Assembly: GCF_032062135.1 (NCBI RefSeq)
Contig: NC_092862.1
Coordinates: 92,644,449-92,708,448 of the forward strand
Direction of reading: 5' to 3'
Length of the DNA stretch: 64,000 nt
Source of the DNA: Pyxicephalus adspersus
Taxonomy: Eukaryota; Chordata; Amphibia; Anura; Pyxicephalidae
Shown one piece after another: positions 49,140 to 60,600 of this stretch. Position 1 is the first letter of the stretch, and the number at the start of each line of letters is the position of its first letter. Both the position numbers and the translations under genes were made by a program. The notes under the pieces were generated by a model that was not told the DNA's origin, made no database searches, and saw only the letters and a list, made by a program, of their open reading frames with translations.

Positions 49140-50189
49140 TTTTGTGTAAGAACTCTTGCTGTGACTAATATGAAAATTACTACTAGTGTAGGATATTGTG
49201 TATATATTAGGCAAAATAACATATTCTCCATCCCCCATTTTCTTCCCCCAAAATCCCTCCATGCATCCTTTCCACTCCAAAGTCTCAGGCAATATATACA
49301 TTTTAGACCAAGCTCTAACTAAAGATAAAGGTCTTTGAATGACTCTAGGCTTTAAGGGCACTGGTGCAAAAACCTGTAATGGCCCAAGAGCAGAAAAAAG
49401 GTATACCAGCCACATTTCAAATGGCAACTTGAATGGAAAGTTCTTTTTCATAACTGTCAAAGTCACTGATTCATGATGATTGATGTACAAATTACATATT
49501 TCATCGACATAGTAGCAAACCCCCTGGTCTCATTTTCTTACTGCTACCACAAACACAGCACATCAACCACATTTGCTAGCTTACATTCCATACTTGAGTC
49601 AAGTCCCCACATCTATCATAACACATATCTTATTCAAAAACCATATCACTTTTCCAGGCTGCCATGACATAAATCTTCATCAACATAAAAAAATATTGAG
49701 TGGAAAGTTTTGCCCAATGCTGACAAATTCCTGCCTTCTTGATTACCTTTACCATACCTCCAACTTTTTCCTTTTCTTTCTAACCCGTTTAATTGTGTAA
49801 TTAACAACACTATTTATATAGTAACAGGAAGTAAAGAAACATGCAACCAAGGACCGGAACACCCATATTCCAGGTAAACGGGAGTTAGGAATTTTGGTTC
49901 AGAGATTTTGCTGATGGAGTGTCCAAGGCATATAATTGGTGCCAGGGACTGATTCCACATTATTAGTCTCCATCTATACTAAATATCTTTCCATGGTGAA
50001 CTGATCTTTTAACACTTATTTTAATTTTTTAGGAAGTTATCAGAATGTAGTTGGATATGGTAATTTGGTAGGACAGCAGTTAATACGCAACATGCAGCTT
50101 TTTTTAGTATCCAATCAAAAATACATTTTCATTGGAGCCTTTTTATAAGATAAGGCTATTTATTTAATTTCTCTAGCCTATTTGAGATC
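49140..50189. other. ITGA9 intron, unannotated part
   Basis: Frames at 49125-49490 (minus, 121 codons) and 49044-49322 (plus) overlap the MITE and show no domain. Nothing recognised. Confidence 0.45.
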
Positions 50190-50690
50190 ACAGGTCTTTT
50201 CATTATGTTGTTTTTGTGTGGGTCCAATCTACCTTTTGTTAGAAGATACTCATCTGTCCGGCAACCCCGTTCTGTGCACCATCGCAGTATAAAACACCGT
50301 TTGTTCTGTCTAGCAATGTCATTTACAGCAGCCAGGAGAGCTAAGATAGCAGCAGCCCCTGCTTCCCTTTACTCGTGCAGCCTGATGTATTTATGGCATC
50401 CCCAGCATCTATTGTTAGGCTGCGCACAGCTGAAGGGGATTCTAGAGGCTGATAAGCTCTTGACTCAGTCCTGCACTGCTATTGGCTGCTGGGACTTTAT
50501 AGCCTCTCTGCTCCACATCACTATTGCCTGTTGTAGTGTATAGCTGGGCTAATCTGTGCTGAAGTGTGTTTTCGTCTGATTTACTGTTCCTGACCTTGCC
50601 TGTTCTTGACCTATTGTTTGTATGCAACCTGGACCGACCTTTTGCCTGTGAAAAATATAGTAATTTATAAATATGTATGGTCAATAAATT
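50190..50690. repeat. Possible LTR-like or other accessory repeat
   Basis: About 500 bp of more GC-rich sequence than the flanks, with CTGTTCCTGACCTTGCCTG-type pyrimidine-rich phrases (near 50585-50650) that recall amphibian LTR sequences. No primer-binding site, polypurine tract or clear TG...CA ends could be fixed, so this is only a suggestion. A 112-codon forward frame (50205-50543) shows no domain. Confidence 0.3.
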
Positions 50691-51886
50691 CTGTGTAACT
50701 TGACCACTTTTAAGTAGAGGTTTGGTAGAACCAAGTAATAGAACTTTCCAAATTTGACTTAATTATACTTGAATTCTACTTAAATATCCTTATCAGACGG
50801 TTAAACCTTTATACACCAGGGAGTCTAACCCCCAAACTTAACCCAAGGGTTAGGAATCAACCTCATTACCAGGTACAGTGTACAGCTCAGCAAATACAGC
50901 CAGCTGCCATGGCCCTAGTCATAGGGTATAGTGTAGGGCTCAGTGAATCCTGCCAGCAGGCGATGACAGGCCCACCATACAATATACTGCCACTTCCCTA
51001 TCTGCTCCAATCACCAATAAACAGCATTGTTCACCCACATTCTCTTTTCATCATCAAGCTTAGTGGCTAAATAAATGGCCATGTTTTTTGAGAATAAACA
51101 GTTTTATGTTTTAGAGACTATGGATTGTAGTTAAATCATTATTACCTCTATTCTATAAAAATGTATTGCAAAAGTATGTTAACCAGCAGTGCCAGATTAG
51201 AGATAATTTGTATGTCTAGTTTTATATGTGTTTCTGATCTCTCACAGTAACACCTTTAAAAAGACTCATGTTTCCCTTTACAAACACAAATAAATGTTCT
51301 GATTAAAATGTGTGTCTGCATGCAAAGGTCAACAAGAGCTGCAGACACCATGTTAGTTTTGGACACAACTGTCTAGGCTTTCATTATATCACATTTACCC
51401 TTTCTTCATTCAGGGCCTCCTTGGTATGTACTGTATAGAAGTATTACAGCTAACAGAAAGAATGTGTAGTGCTAGTGCATAAAATATGTAGTTATGTTTT
51501 TCTTTTTAAATTTCGCAGATGTACATGTGCAATTTGCAGTTGGCCATGTGTGAATATTATTGTGACAAGTATGGCTCCAGTTTGCATTGAGATCAATTAT
51601 CACCTAATCATTGGGCAGGATAGCTTATAAAACATGCATAATAAACATACATTCTTAGATTATTTTTCATTTGTAATAGGACACTGAAATATATACTTTT
51701 TCTCATTAATGGACATTTAAAGCATGTTGCGGTCATTCAGTTTATAGAATATTGTGCCATGTATACTGCACATCCACTGCCGGTAAAATGGAGAAAAATT
51801 AAAAGGTACCTTTTAAATATGCTTGAAAGTGTTTGAACACCTATTTTTTATATTTTGAAACCATCACTACTTCCCACCACTACATT
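50691..51886. other. ITGA9 intron, unannotated part
   Basis: Intronic AT-rich sequence without a recognised exon or repeat. Confidence 0.45.
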
Positions 51887-52052
51887 TGTCTTATCCTATT
51901 GTGTGTAAATTCCCCCACCTACTAGATTGTAAGCTCTTTGGGGCAGGGTCCTCTCCTCCTGTATCTCTGTCTGTATTAGTCTGTCATTTGAACTGCTATT
52001 TAATGTACAGCGCTGCATAATATGTTGGTGCTTTATAAATCCTGTTTATTAA
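51887..52052 (+). mobile_element. L2-like LINE 3' end, split by a later insertion
   Basis: A plus-strand 3' UTR of the L2-like family: CTAGATTGTAAGCTCTTTGG, CTCTGTCTGTATTAGTCTG, TTTAATGTACAGCGCTGC and TATAAATCCTGTTTATTAA. Its (TAA)n tail resumes at 53292-53312, after the TTAA element, so the LINE was present first and the transposon landed in its microsatellite tail. Confidence 0.85.
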
Positions 52053-53291
52053 CCACCTGGGCGTTACACTGAGGTCTAGATTTCTGTACCAAAAGCGTTA
52101 CAGGTTTTAATGAATTTTTTTTTTTTAAATTGTAGACCTGTAACTTACAGAAATATGTCCGAATAGGGGTCTAGTAGATATCATGAATATAAAAAATGTT
52201 TGAAACACACAATCATGTAAAAAAAAAAAATACTTTTAATAAAATTAAAATACACAAAAATCAGCTTAAACAAGAATACATAAATAAATGAAAAATACTG
52301 AAAATGCGATAATTCGGTATACTGAAAAATAATATATTTTTCTAAAACACCTCCCTAGTGTCCAACCGTCCAACGTCACATACCTATAGACAAAACCACA
52401 TATATATATTTTGTATTATTTTGTATTGAATTGGATACAGAACTTCGTATTGAATCCAATACAAAATATTTGAATTTCCCGCTACGAACCCCATCGACGG
52501 GCCCACGCACGGACATCATCAGGAATCGCCGAGGGACGCGTACGCGAATGCCGGGTATTCTAAATCTTTCCAAACTTCCATGCAAAAAGTGTAACATTTT
52601 TTGCATGGAAATTTATTTTGGATTGTAGGCTCTAATTCACCGAATTACAGCCTAACTCACCGGAATATGTCCAAAATTTTATAAATTTAATAATAATTTT
52701 TTTTTTATAAAACATAAAAAAACCTTTAAAAAAAAATCTTAAAAAAACTAAAAAAAAGTTTAAAAGTTTGTAATGTACAGTAGCTTATATAATATTTATA
52801 TAATACAATTATATATATATATTGTATAAGGATTTCTTTGTATTGGACTCAATACAGCTTTTTTGTATTGAGTTCAATGCAAAGGAACTCAATACAAAAT
52901 TTTGAATTTCCCGCCCCGCCTCCCTCCTGCGCCGACGCATGCAGCGACGTCACTGGGAAACCCCGGTGATCGTCACTGCACTCGCCGGCTGAAGACAGAA
53001 GACATCTCCGGAGGAGCGGAGGGAGAAGGTGAGTATTTTTTATTTTTTTCGATCGACGCTGGACAGAACGGAGGGAGAAGAAGCCGGCCGGCTTCTCCTT
53101 CCCGGAGAGGACACCTGACGCTGGAGGATGACGCTGGAACACGACGGATGGACGATCGCAGCGGGACCAGGTAAGTGATCCATAAACCCGAACTTTTCTC
53201 ACTGTATTTTCATACAGTGAGAAAAGTTCGGGCTTAACGAAAATTGCAACTTTTTTTAGATGGGAAAAGTTCGGGCTTAACGGTTGGGAGG
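52053..53291 (+). mobile_element. TTAA-flanked non-autonomous DNA element, copy B (complete)
   Basis: A 1,239-bp element starting CCACCTGGGCGTTACACTGA and ending AACGGTTGGGAGG, with perfect TTAA on both sides (52049-52052, 53292-53295). The termini are imperfect inverted repeats. The interior appears to be two related modules. Each has an AATATGTCC block, an AT-rich tract, GTATTGA...TCAATAC palindromic sequence, a TTTCCCGC box (52475-52482 and 52907-52914) and CpG-rich DNA. The second module adds a GAAGCCGGCCGGC block, donor-like AAGGTGAGT (53026-53034) and CAGGTAAGT (53168-53176), then a 20-bp-arm perfect hairpin at 53187-53232. No transposase frame; the 203-codon minus frame over it is spurious. 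Mobilisation would have to be in trans, by a piggyBac- or Kolobok-type enzyme (inference from TTAA). Confidence 0.85.
53187..53232. repeat. Perfect hairpin inside TTAA element B
   Basis: Arm CCCGAACTTTTCTCACTGTA, six-base loop, then its exact complement. The arm end (AAAAGTTCGGGCTTAACG) recurs at about 53264-53283, giving subterminal direct repeats. Confidence 0.95.
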
Positions 53292-53312
53292 TTAATAATA
53301 ATAATAATAATA
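53292..53312. repeat. (TAA)n tail of the interrupted L2 element
   Basis: About seven TAA units continuing the tail cut at 52052. Confidence 0.85.
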
Positions 53313-53407
53313 TTAGATGATTGCCTCCACTGTTGAAATGTTCTTTAAAACACAGACTCTGCTTCAAGTGCTTTGCTAAAATGTGCAGTCTTGCACAGAA
53401 AACCCCA

Positions 53408-53521
53408 GGTTTAATAAAGCTTTCCAGGACTGGAGAAAATAGACAGGGTTGCTGGATCACTCAGGCTTTCCCATGATAGTCTATCTTCGCCAGTCTTGTA
53501 GAGCTCTGATAAATCAGGCCC
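53408..53521. mobile_element. Hairpin MITE, subfamily B, internally deleted
   Basis: Both termini are present (GGTTTAATAAAGC and GATAAATCAGGCCC), but the centre is lost, leaving about 114 bp. The motif CCATGATAGTCTATC marks subfamily B, shared with 19796-19916. Confidence 0.75.
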
Positions 53522-55055
53522 AATATCTGCATATTATTGCAGGCTTACATGCCAAACTGTCTCATTTCAACCACATCATTCTGTCATTGCATGCTGACAT
53601 ATTCTACTATAAACCTGTTTATGCAATACCCTTCCATAGGACTTAATTGTAGGTGTAATAAAGTGTGCCGCCATCTTTCATTTTTTTCTTATGATCTCTG
53701 ACCTTGATTCGCTGTGCCCAGATGATGTTGATTCATTCGTCGTTCATTAATTTCCGGCACACACAGGGGAAGTGCAGCTCAGCTTTATAGTTCCCTAGCG
53801 CAATCAGGCAGGTAAGTCACATTATTGCAGAAGCGACATCCCCTGGAATAATGACCTTGCCCCATCATGAATAAGGTTTCTCCAAAGAGCCAGAATGCAT
53901 GCATGGGCTGACATAACCAACACATATTTTTGTAAGTTTGAGTGGGATCTTGTTGTAGGAGTGTAGGGTAGGGTATAGAAGTTGTGAAGTCATTAGCCAC
54001 AACTACAGATTGTTAAATATATTATGCATAGTTCTTTTAATGTTGAAATATGAACAGTATTATAGGCAGTTGTGACTTAAGAGCATCATTTCTTTTGTCC
54101 CACTAACTCGTAGCATTCCCTTTTACTGGAAATGTTAACCGTGTCTGAGTCTTTTCCTTTTTAGGCTTCAGGCTGGTGTGTTGCCATTCTGTTGTTGATA
54201 ATATTTCATGTTTCTTAGCAATTAATTGCAAGTGACTGTAAGCAAAGAGCACACGTTATACTCCCTAAAGCTAAAGCTAGAACATAGAAATATGGTCCTT
54301 CTCATACACAAAAAAACAATTATCCAGTTAGCAGATCACAGTAACGTTTACAAGTTGTCCACAGGATGCAAAAATACAGATCAAAAGTATGCTTTTTGGA
54401 GTATAAGAAGCTTTAAGAGATTTTCTGGAAGATTTTGGAGACAATAAAGTTAACTTAACACTCACTATTCAATGATTCACAATTTGGCTTATTTTACAGT
54501 GGTAAACATGTGAAGCAATGCACTTATTGTATTTACAAACAAGAAACATTCTTAAAGTACAGAACACAGAGTACTGTACTGTACAGAGTACAGTGGCAAG
54601 CTCCTTATAACCATAATGTTTGCAAAATGCAAAGTACTAAGTTATTTCTTACAGAATGATTGTGAATGAGCATTGTTTGCACTCCCGTGTGACTGCACAT
54701 GCTTTGGGTGATAATAACAGTGATGTAGTGAAAATAACCTTTTTTAGCAATAGTTAAATAGCTATATCAAGCACTTTATCGCTATACAAACATAGCAAAC
54801 ATGACAGAAAGCACATGCATAACCTGGATACCCATTAGGCATTGTAAAATACATTTAATATTTAATAACAATGAATCATTTTGTATATTTTTATTTCTAC
54901 AATTCTGTTATATATACAATATGTATGTAACATTTAAATATTCTGAGTTTCTGGAATTTCTACATTAGTAGTAATTTAAAATATAAAAATACTATATGTA
55001 AAGCAAATGTATCATATTCAAATTTTTAAGTGCAAGTTCTCTTTTTTTTTTGATG
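53522..55055. other. ITGA9 intron, unannotated part
   Basis: A 1.5-kb AT-rich stretch. Nothing recognised. A short self-complementary phrase, GTACTGTACTGTACAGAGTAC, lies near 54573-54593. Confidence 0.45.
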
Positions 55056-55063
55056 GTTTAGAC

Positions 55064-55451
55064 CAGGGGTCGGCAAACTTTTATGGCCATTTCAGGGGTG
55101 AGCGGGAACACACTAGGCCGGACTCTGAGTCTCGCCATAATGGCTCCGCCCCCACCAGGGAACGTCCCCTGAAGTGAAATCCCTCTCCTCCGTATGCATT
55201 GCGGAGGAGAGGGATTTACCTTCAGGTAACATTCCCTATTTACTGCGGCGGCAAACATATCAGGCCTGCCGCGGTAAATAGGGGAGCCACAGCAAGAAGG
55301 CGGCACCAGAGCTCCGGCGGCTCTGGCTCCGGTAGTTCCTAAGGCCCTCTGGCAGATCCGGCATTAGGCCGGATCGGCCAGGGGGCGTTAGACCGAAACG
55401 AACTACCAGCTAAGCCAAATCAGGCCTAAAGGCCAAGTTTGCTGTCCCCTG
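55064..55451. mobile_element. CpG-rich hAT-type MITE with perfect 8-bp target duplication
   Basis: 388 bp from CAGGGGTCGGCAAACTT to AAGTTTGCTGTCCCCTG, inverted termini with the CAG...CTG ends of hAT. Identical 8-bp flanks GTTTAGAC at 55056-55063 and 55452-55459 fix both ends. The interior is GC- and CpG-rich, in contrast to its surroundings. It forms two strong hairpins: 55167-55226 (arms around AAATCCCTCTCCTCCG) and 55233-55284 (arms CCCTATTTACTGCGGC... / ...GCGGTAAATAGGG). It has no coding capacity; the 82-codon reverse frame is accidental. The intact duplication and CpG content suggest a recent insertion. Confidence 0.92.
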
Positions 55452-55459
55452 GTTTAGAC

Positions 55460-57289
55460 CAATGTATTGTAAAAAAAAAAATCTAGTTAGGCAGTATTGA
55501 ATCTGTAATTTGCGAATTTCAGACAAAGAGTAACACTAGTGCGTTAACTGCTAATACTAATAAGGAAGTAATATAAAAGTGCTACACTTAAAAATCCCAT
55601 TCATTTTATTTATTTCTTTAGTTGTACTACTGCTAGGTGTATAGATCACACTGTAAGTTTGTCATAGAGTTTTATTTCCTGGGTGGAAGACATCCATTAT
55701 CATCTAGTCCCCTCCTGCCCACTTACTGTCCCTTGTCCACACCTTTTATTCACTGGATAAGTTTTTTTTCAGTAGTAGATGCTCACATGTCACTGAAAAT
55801 TGATACATGTGTATCCATTGTAGACAGATTTAAACAAAAATGTCACTTCAACACATAATATTAATGAGCTAATAGTTATCCAGGAAAAACTACAGCTATG
55901 TCTGTCTAAGCCCAACTCATGTAACATTTTACAGCATGATTGCAAAATATTCCCTACATATGGGAGGGTGGGTCTGCTTCCTGAATCCTGTGCTATATAG
56001 CTTATTTTCTTTCTGCCTAATTTAATACCAGTTAAATTATAATTTCCATTACAGGTTTGAACCTGATTAATGTTTAGGAGAATCTTCTCATCTTTTGCTG
56101 CTTTTTTAGACTTTTTACATGAGACAGGCAGCAAGTAATCTGCAGTGGGAGTGTTTGCAACTATCTATCCTACTACCTTGGATAACTACTGTAAAGGGGT
56201 CGCCACTTTACTAAAAAAGGAGTGGACTAGTATAGTACTTCTATACCTGGGTGAAAAACTGAAATCCGAGTCAGATCAGTTTTTGGTGCATCTGTTAATA
56301 TGCAGTAACTTTTTTGTGCAAGAACTTATTTTCCAAACAATGTAATAAACATAGATCTATTAGCTCTGCAGTGTTCCTTTAGGCATTCAAGCACAAGTTT
56401 AAGTGGGTTTAGTGGTCTAGACAACACATAGGATATCCTGTGTCATGGGTTGACCTGCACGTCCTACGTGTTATGGAAGTGAAAGAACAGACTCCTAACA
56501 AGTCTGGGTGTAGTTGATCTGTCTAGAGGGAGAAAGAAGGGATGCATTATTTGAAGCACTGGGTCAGTCTGCTTTGCTTGGAATGAATTCTTGTACTGTA
56601 GAGAGGTTGGTAATAGCAAAATGAACAAAAAAAAATCTTCCCACTTTACTAATATATTGTTTCTCACTGATGCTGTTCTATAAATTTGTATTTTATGTCA
56701 GTGAGGTCTTCCTAATCCAGAAATAGCTGTATTTGTAGTAAAGTGTCAGAATCAGCACTTAAGCATGAGTGTGTCAAGTATCAGTGAGCTCCATGAAAGC
56801 AGGGTGTGTCTGTTATACTTTGTAATGAGATCATGGAATATGACAGGAAAAGGTACGCCTGAAGCCAAAGAAAACGTCATTTCTGCAATTTGCTTGCTTT
56901 CAGCTCTGTTGGAGATATTTTAACAAATATTACAGTAGAACAATAAATGTTATAGTTTCAAGAATAAATTAAACTGTAAGATCATTTGCTATTTGAAAAA
57001 ATATTGTATTTTGCTACCATATATATGTTTGCTAGGCCATTTTACAAAGAGGTAAAGAGCATGTGCCCCAGGCTCTTGATTTAATATTGTGGTCACTGTT
57101 TATTATGTTCATTGATAAAGGCTGGAGCTTGGACATTTATTCTGCAGCTTTATACAGATGTCAGTGAACTGTCCATTTTGCTCAAACTACAGGTTAACAT
57201 CTGTAACACAGTCATACCCACAGTGAGACTAATTTTGGGGGAAGGTTAATTGACCAAGCAGTACATTTTCTACATTTTGAGATACAATT
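55460..57289. other. ITGA9 intron, unannotated part
   Basis: Intronic. The 114-codon reverse frame at 55790-56134 shows no domain. No nameable repeat. Confidence 0.45.
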
Positions 57290-57600
57290 CGCTTCTGCAA
57301 TAAAACATACTTACCTGCCTGCATGCAAACTTCTTTTCTAAATACACTGAGCTGTGCATGCTCATCCTTAGTGCAAGATGCCAGGATATGCCAGATATTC
57401 CGACATCCTCTGAATGATCATCACCCCAGCCTGACCAATCAAGATGGATCCAACACCAGGAAGAGGAGAATGGTGGTAACCGTGACGGAGCGTGGACAGG
57501 TGAGTGTAAATAATAAATTGTGATCAGGCAGGTATATTAAAGAACCTGCCTGACCACAATTTTTTTTTTTATATTTAGTTCAGCTTGAAATAGGCCAAAT
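57290..57600. repeat. Putative interspersed repeat with hairpin end
   Basis: It holds ATACTTACCTGCCTG at the left, GACGGAGCGTGGACAGGTGAG near 57484-57504, and a hairpin with arms AAATTGTGATCAGGCAGGT (57515-57533) and ACCTGCCTGACCACAATTT (57544-57562), one mismatch. The layout recalls frog non-autonomous elements, but I could not fix its ends. Confidence 0.4.
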
Positions 57601-60600
57601 GTATAAGGAGGAGCTGACATCCTTTAAGTATGGCTCCAGAAATAAAAAAGGGAACACTCAAAGGGCCTTGGGAGTCATCATGTATTTTTCAAAGGAACAC
57701 TTACCACTGCTGGCCATGTATACATAAAGTTCCACCACGACTGTAGCTGGATACAAATGACCACCTTGAAAGACCAGTGATCAACTGGTAACTGATAGCA
57801 CAGACTGTCTAGGGTGTATGTTTCACAACATCAAATAACAGCAATTAATCGTAAATGACCACACAGAGTTGCAACTGTGTGTGATTAATTGTCACATACC
57901 ACTCCGCAGTTTACTCCATCAGGGCCCAATGTTTTATCTGCTAGCAATTGATTATGGGTCATCTGTAATTCATTTCCATTAATAGTAATAGCATGTTTAA
58001 GATAATAGTTGCTGTGTAACTCAGGCTTTTTGCTGCTAGCTATGTTTATATACTGAGTTGCTTCACAATTATAAATGTCAGTAGTTTTTTTATATTAAAG
58101 CCTGTGCCTTGGATCTGAGGTACTTTTGCTGGATTAACTTCTTCCCATAAATTAGGCATTTCTGGCATTGAGAAATCCCTGCAATCTATGCTGGGGGTGT
58201 TTTTTTAAACATTTATTTGGATGTGCTCCTAATGGGATACTATGACTAAAGAACATTGCAATAAAATGACATCTTTTACAAGAAAGCACAAAAGAGAGGC
58301 AATACTATGATATCATGCATGATTCCCCATATGACTTGTGGAATAAATTCCATGTGTTAATGCAGTGGAGAAAGCCAGGCTCTGGTCTTTTATTATGACA
58401 TTGTAATATTGTTTGTCCATTGTGTGGGTTACACAAGTTGTTTAACTCTTTCCACTCTTCTTCTTCCTTCCTTTGAAACTCAATTTATGATACACAGAGG
58501 TCTGTTAAAGCAAATTTATTTAGTGGAACCTTCATTAACTCCTCTATGCCAATTGCTACTGCAGAGGTGGTCATCTTACTTCATATATGGGGGAGGGAAA
58601 AGCAGCCCCTTAAAATCACCAAGGGGAAACACTTGAAATCCATGAATGCAGAACTACAGAAAGTCAGGGATGGCAGGCATACCACAAGGGATGATCAGAG
58701 ACTGCAGTCAATTTACAAGGGATGGTCTAAGACACATTCTACATGGGTTGGTCAGGGACTCAAAGGGGTTTAGAAGTTGTTAGAGACATGCCTCAGGAGA
58801 CAACAATAGACTTGAGGCATTTCATATGAAACTGCTAGTGACCATTGTTATTAAAGCTCCTTTAAAAACCATTCTTCCAGATCTATGCTCCCTATTGCAC
58901 CCTAAAAATTACTTGTGCCATGTCTGATATTTCTCACAGCAAGTTGAACCTGGTCTAAAGATAATTTATAGAGATTACACAAGAAAGATAAATAATACAG
59001 AACATATACACTGCACTAAGAATAGAGAAATGGATATATACTAGTGCTACTAATTAGCACTACTAGTGGTAATAATCTAAAGTTGTCTTTTGATCAGTAT
59101 TTCTCCTCTACCATGTGTCTATAATAGCCAGGGATTTATGTTTTATGGACAGCAAAGTCTAATCACTATCAGCATGCAAATAGTCATACTTTTTTGTTTA
59201 TATATGGTAGCTATATTGTGTAGTTGAATTAAATGTTAAAAAATATTGAAATGCTAGTTCTAGCATTTTTTGGCAACATTAGTATATTTTACCAATTGTT
59301 TGGCAGCTTTCATCAAGCATGTATATAATACCTACTCATCAGTATGAAGATAAATCATATTTTATGCATATGATAAACAAGACCATATTTTACTTTTTAG
59401 AAAATAAACCACCTGTGAACATTATTTGTGCTAAGACTTACATGTAGTATGTTAACATACTGGCAAAATGAATAATTTTTTATATAACTGTAATTATGAA
59501 TAAACAAAATGCACACTGTTTCAAACTTCTGAAAGCCTCTTTGTGTAAATAGAGGATTCAGAAAAATCCTAATTTTTCTGTTTGCCGTACTTAAAAAAAT
59601 ATGTTATATAAATTTGATTTTCAGCGGCCACAGTACACCAGATTGGCTGCAGACTCTGTAGAGAATAGTTTATAAGTCTCCCAGGATTTTAGAATTGCTG
59701 GGCAAGTGTGATGTTTGATTAGATATTTAGATAAGACTAGCCAATGCCAAACACTTTAAGCTTGTTGTATATTTCCATTCTTCTTTTATTTACCAATTGT
59801 TTATTTTATGGCCATGCTCTGTCAAACAGTATTTTTCAGAACATAATTTAGCTTGTACTTAGCAATGTACTAAACTCAGTCCATGTTTTTTAACTAAAAT
59901 GTTAGAGTGATGTGAAAAAAATATAAACAGCTAGCTAGCATCTCTCAGTGTGAGGTTTTTACTGATATTGTTCAGTAAAAATAGAATGAAACCACTTAAA
60001 AGAACTAAACACATCACTATGAACTGCCCCTTATACACCGTAGCCTATGACTACTAATAGTGGGTGGGTATTGGGTGGTGGTAACAACAGTCACTCTTAT
60101 TTCTAGTATTTTTGGAGGCTTTACATCCTTTCCAGTGTTGGACATTATAGTTGTTTTGATAGTGTCATTTCTCTTTCCAAACTAATAATGGAAAACTCAT
60201 AAATCTGTAAATCATTCTGCCTTGGTAATTGCTGTCTAAATAATAGCTCTTTATACACCAGATGAAAGTAGAGGGCATTTTTGCTAGAAGTTATCTCCTT
60301 CCTCCCAGGAGGCGGCTCCTTCCGTTTAATTCTGTGAGATGAAAGCTAGAGTAAATCTAGCACACCCTCATAAACAAATGAAACACATACTATATAACAT
60401 TTCATTTAACACATTTCCCACACAATACTTGTGATAGAAAAAACTTATTGGTCATAGCGATTTTAAGCACTGGACCCATTTTTAATTAAGTACATACAAT
60501 AATGCGTTATACGAATGTTAACAGATTAGTGGGTAATATGGATTTGTAGCAGAAATTTGCAACTAGTTAATGGTATGTGACTCAACAAGATCTCTTAAAA

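Noticed and set aside
50205..50543. 112-codon forward frame considered as a gene
   Set aside because: It has no recognisable domain. It lies in a GC-richer stretch that is more likely a repeat.
52849..53460. 203-codon reverse frame
   Set aside because: It lies in the CpG-rich part of a non-coding transposon and runs into an unrelated MITE. It has no domain, and CpG-rich DNA favours chance open frames.
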